Shown: piece after piece, positions 61,876 to 64,000 of the stretch
How positions within the stretch are numbered: the stretch's first letter is position 1
Layout: each line of letters opens with the position of its first letter
DNA from: M3007 sp044350425
Lineage (GTDB): Bacteria; Bacteroidota; Bacteroidia; Chitinophagales; Saprospiraceae
Length of the DNA stretch: 64,000 nt
NCBI GenBank assembly: GCA_044350425.1
Contig: JBILHS010000009.1
Location: forward strand, 1 to 64,000
Direction: 5' to 3'
Notes under the pieces: generated by a model
What the model saw: only the letters and a program-made list of their open reading frames with translations
What the model was told of the DNA's origin: nothing
The model's database searches: none
Program-made: the position numbers and the translations under genes

Positions 61876-63192
61876 ATGAACAGCAAACTCGTACTCTGGT
61901 CTATCACTGTCGGACTCGGCGGTTTCCTCTTTGGTCTGGATACTGCCGTGATCTCTGGCGCAGAACAAACCATCCAAAAGCTCTGGAATCTGGACGGCTG
62001 GACGCATGGAATGGCCATCGGAATGGCCTTGTATGGCACCGTATTCGGTGCAGCATTTGGCGGTGTACCCGCAGATAAAATTGGAAGAAAAAAGACTTTG
62101 CTCTGGATCGGCATTTTATTTTTTGTATCCGCAATAGGGGCCGCATTAGCCCCTGAAGTCTATACGTTTATGTTCTTTCGCTTCATTGGCGGGCTGAGTA
62201 TCGGTGCGTCTTCCGTGGTAGCGCCGGTGTATATTTCAGAAATCGCGCCACCAAAATACCGCGGAAGAATGGTCATTTCGTTTCAGGTCAATATCGTACT
62301 GGGCATTTTGATCGCTTATGTTTCCAATTACCTGCTGCTCGGTGTAGGTGGCGAAAATGACTGGCGCTGGATGCTGGGCATCGTAGCTTTCCCTTCGTTG
62401 ATCTTTTCAGGCATGATGTTGTCTACCCCTGAAAGCCCGCGCTGGTTGCTTTTGCACAAAGGCGATGAAGCCAAAGCCAGACAAGTGCTGGCCTTGACCG
62501 ACCCTGAAGTAGATAAAGCCGTAGACGAGATCAAAGCTTCCGCACAGTCCGAAGCAGGAAAAACTCAGGAGCCATTTTTCTCCGGAAAATATAGCCTGCC
62601 TATTATGCTGGCCTTTTTATTTGCTTTTTTCAATCAGGTTTCAGGGATCAATGCAGTCATCTATTATGCTCCGCGTATTTTTGAAATGACCGGTGCAGGT
62701 GAAGCAAGCGCCCTGCAATCTACCGCTGGTATAGGGGTGGTGAACCTGCTTTTTACTTTTTTAGGCTGGTATCTGATCGATCGTTTTGGCCGTCGAACGC
62801 TGATGTTTATGGGTTCTTTAGGATACATCCTATCGCTTGCACTCATTGCGCTTTCGTTTTACACGGAGACTTATACCTATGTCCCGATCTATATTTTCGC
62901 CTTCATTGCCAGCCATGCGATAGGACAAGGGGCTGTCATCTGGGTATTCATTTCTGAAATATTTCCCAATTCGGTCCGGGCCTCCGGAATGTCCCTGGGT
63001 AGTCTGACGCACTGGGTATTCGCAGCGCTGATCGCCAGTATTTTTCCGGTATTTGCGGCCAAATTTGGGGGTGGACCCATCTTCGCATTCTTTAGCATGA
63101 TGATGGTTTTTCAATTGATCTATGTCTGGCGAATGATGCCAGAGACGAAGGGGGTTTCTTTGGAGGATTTGCAAAAAAGGTTGGTTAAATAA
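61876..63192 (+). CDS. MFS sugar porter
   Basis: Protein of 438 residues with 12 hydrophobic helices. Sugar-porter signatures are present: GGFLFGLDTAVISGA in helix 1, DKIGRKKTLLW in loop 2-3, RFIGGLSIGASSVVAPVYISEIAP, NQVSGINAVIYYAP in helix 7, DRFGRRTLM, and the C-terminal PETKGVSLEDL. It imports a monosaccharide, probably by proton symport, across the inner membrane. Placed after susCD, it likely takes up sugars released from the SusCD ligand. XylE/GalP-like members are the nearest type. It lacks the long cytoplasmic loop extension of some relatives. Confidence 0.92.
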   Translation: MNSKLVLWSITVGLGGFLFGLDTAVISGAEQTIQKLWNLDGWTHGMAIGMALYGTVFGAAFGGVPADKIGRKKTLLWIGILFFVSAIGAALAPEVYTFMFFRFIGGLSIGASSVVAPVYISEIAPPKYRGRMVISFQVNIVLGILIAYVSNYLLLGVGGENDWRWMLGIVAFPSLIFSGMMLSTPESPRWLLLHKGDEAKARQVLALTDPEVDKAVDEIKASAQSEAGKTQEPFFSGKYSLPIMLAFLFAFFNQVSGINAVIYYAPRIFEMTGAGEASALQSTAGIGVVNLLFTFLGWYLIDRFGRRTLMFMGSLGYILSLALIALSFYTETYTYVPIYIFAFIASHAIGQGAVIWVFISEIFPNSVRASGMSLGSLTHWVFAALIASIFPVFAAKFGGGPIFAFFSMMMVFQLIYVWRMMPETKGVSLEDLQKRLVK

Positions 63193-63239
63193 GAGGTATT
63201 TGAGATGAGCGACACAAACTTAATATTAAACAGCTTGAT

Positions 63240-64000
63240 TTGAAAATACTTTTTACATCCACGATACTTCTCCTATTGGCCATTGGCTGCACCTCAAAGC
63301 AGCCAGCCAACACGCTGTTTGAGCTGATTCCCTCCAGCAATTCAGGGATCCAATTCGTCAACAAGGTTGAAAATACAGAAGATTTCAACATCTTCAATTA
63401 TCGCAACTTCTACAATGGCGGCGGTGCTGCCATCGGGGATCTGAACAATGACGGTCTGGCTGATGTGTTTCTGACCTCCAACATGGGGGACAATAAACTG
63501 TACCTGAATAAGGGCAATTTTAATTTTGAAGACATTACCTCCAAAGCCGGAGTAGCAGGTACAAAATTCTGGAGCACAGGCGTCGTATTGGTCGATATCA
63601 ACGCAGATGGCTGGCTGGATATTTATGTCTGTAATGCAGGCTTTAAATCTGGTGAAAAGCCTGAAAATGAGCTTTTTATAAACAATGGCCCCCTCCCAAA
63701 TGGGGGCGTCACATTTACGGAAAAGGCTGCTGAATACGGTCTGAATGAAGACGGCTACACCACCCATGCTGCCTTTTTTGATTACGATCTGGACGGTGAC
63801 CTGGATTGTTATATCCTGAACAACAGCTTCATGCCGGTCAATACCCTGAACTACAGCAATAACCGGGATCTTTATGCCAAAGACTGGCCGGTAAAGGACT
63901 TTCTTAAGGGCGGCGGAGATAAGCTTTTGCGAAATGATGGCCCCCCTCAGTCCCCCCAAAAGGGGGGAGGATACACCGGAGGATTTGTTGATGTCTCCAA
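63240..64000 (+). CDS. FG-GAP/VCBS-repeat (CRTAC-like) lipoprotein, N-terminal part
   Basis: The gene runs off the window end. It starts at the TTG at 63240, since no in-frame ATG precedes the signal peptide and a TGA lies upstream. The lipobox is LLAIGC. Three FG-GAP-like units with Ca-binding loops are visible: AAIGDLNNDGLADVFLTSN, VLVDINADGWLDIYVCN and AFFDYDLDGDLDCYILNN. This resembles CRTAC1-type proteins (FG-GAP plus ASPIC/UnbV) that often accompany SusCD pairs. A role at the cell surface is inferred. Two C/G-rich palindromes lie inside the reading frame. Confidence 0.8.
   Translation, partial: MKILFTSTILLLLAIGCTSKQPANTLFELIPSSNSGIQFVNKVENTEDFNIFNYRNFYNGGGAAIGDLNNDGLADVFLTSNMGDNKLYLNKGNFNFEDITSKAGVAGTKFWSTGVVLVDINADGWLDIYVCNAGFKSGEKPENELFINNGPLPNGGVTFTEKAAEYGLNEDGYTTHAAFFDYDLDGDLDCYILNNSFMPVNTLNYSNNRDLYAKDWPVKDFLKGGGDKLLRNDGPPQSPQKGGGYTGGFVDVS
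63688..63707. repeat. Intragenic C/G palindrome 1
   Basis: GCCCCC (63688-63693) and GGGGGC (63702-63707) form a hairpin inside the FG-GAP gene. It encodes the extra residues PLPNGG after LFINNG. Confidence 0.6.
63951..63968. repeat. Intragenic C/G palindrome 2
   Basis: TCCCCCC (63951-63957) and GGGGGGA (63962-63968) with an AAAA loop, preceded by another C6 run. It encodes the extra residues PPQSPQKGGG after LLRNDG, the same position in the next repeat unit as palindrome 1. Confidence 0.65.

Noticed and set aside
63342..63959. 205-codon minus-strand ORF
   Set aside because: It is antisense to the FG-GAP repeats, whose Asp/Gly-rich codons keep the opposite frame open.

Overview
The window reads as chromosomal DNA from a Bacteroidota bacterium, most likely of the Saprospiria/Cytophaga side of the phylum. 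Evidence: several secreted proteins end in type IX secretion (T9SS) sorting domains (type A at 6215, 44230 and 50784; type B at 14952); there is a PorP/SprF protein, a SusC/SusD pair and many lipoproteins; several genes have Bacteroidota-type promoters (TTG/TTTG, 19-21 nt, TAnnTTTG) instead of -35/-10 boxes; and a CcmE has the CxxxY motif. No tRNA, rRNA, transposase, phage gene or CRISPR array was seen.

Layout. 1-2250: end of argS, then glnS. 2584-6135: two methyltransferases, a hydrolase and a VanX-like lipoprotein. 6215-11687 (minus): a T9SS cargo protein, a glycosyltransferase, a GNAT remnant, maf and a UbiA-family prenyltransferase. 11729-13995 (minus): three lipoproteins, the last a BtuG-like beta-propeller behind a cobalamin riboswitch. 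14546-17606: a shortened LysE-like protein, a T9SS type B protein, a decayed beta-helix gene and a pair of palindromic repeats. 17607-21934 (minus): flippase, ccmE and a GT-C/TPR membrane protein. 22133-25501: PorP/SprF, a TlpA-like thioredoxin and a PspC-domain protein. 25510-32049: truB, clpB with a strong leader hairpin, two small paralogous membrane proteins, yraN and rimO. 32226-35590 (minus): a DprE1-like oxidoreductase, a DUF4340-like protein and a double TonB_C/TPR protein. 36339-44036: saccharopine dehydrogenase-like and VWA proteins, a CCA-adding enzyme, dusB, a biotin carboxylase and a class IV aminotransferase. 44230-54485: a secreted metalloprotease, a SUMF1 protein, a TMTC-like protein, a DsbA-family lipoprotein and a 1233-residue T9SS protein with nine 52-residue repeats. 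54752-56819: agmatine-to-putrescine genes aguB and aguA. 57170-64000: susC, susD, an MFS sugar porter and the start of an FG-GAP (CRTAC-like) lipoprotein, together a probable carbohydrate uptake locus with no glycosidase in view.

Most genes are housekeeping or typical of the phylum. The least expected features are non-coding or compositional: two inverted arrays built from 7-nt and 9-nt units, each reaching the stop codon of the gene before it; C/G-rich palindromes inserted at the same loop of successive FG-GAP-type repeats; a perfect 22-bp hairpin 13 nt before the clpB start; and a B12 riboswitch whose only visible target is a BtuG-like protein. I found no convincing new multi-gene system such as a defence, toxin or biosynthetic island.
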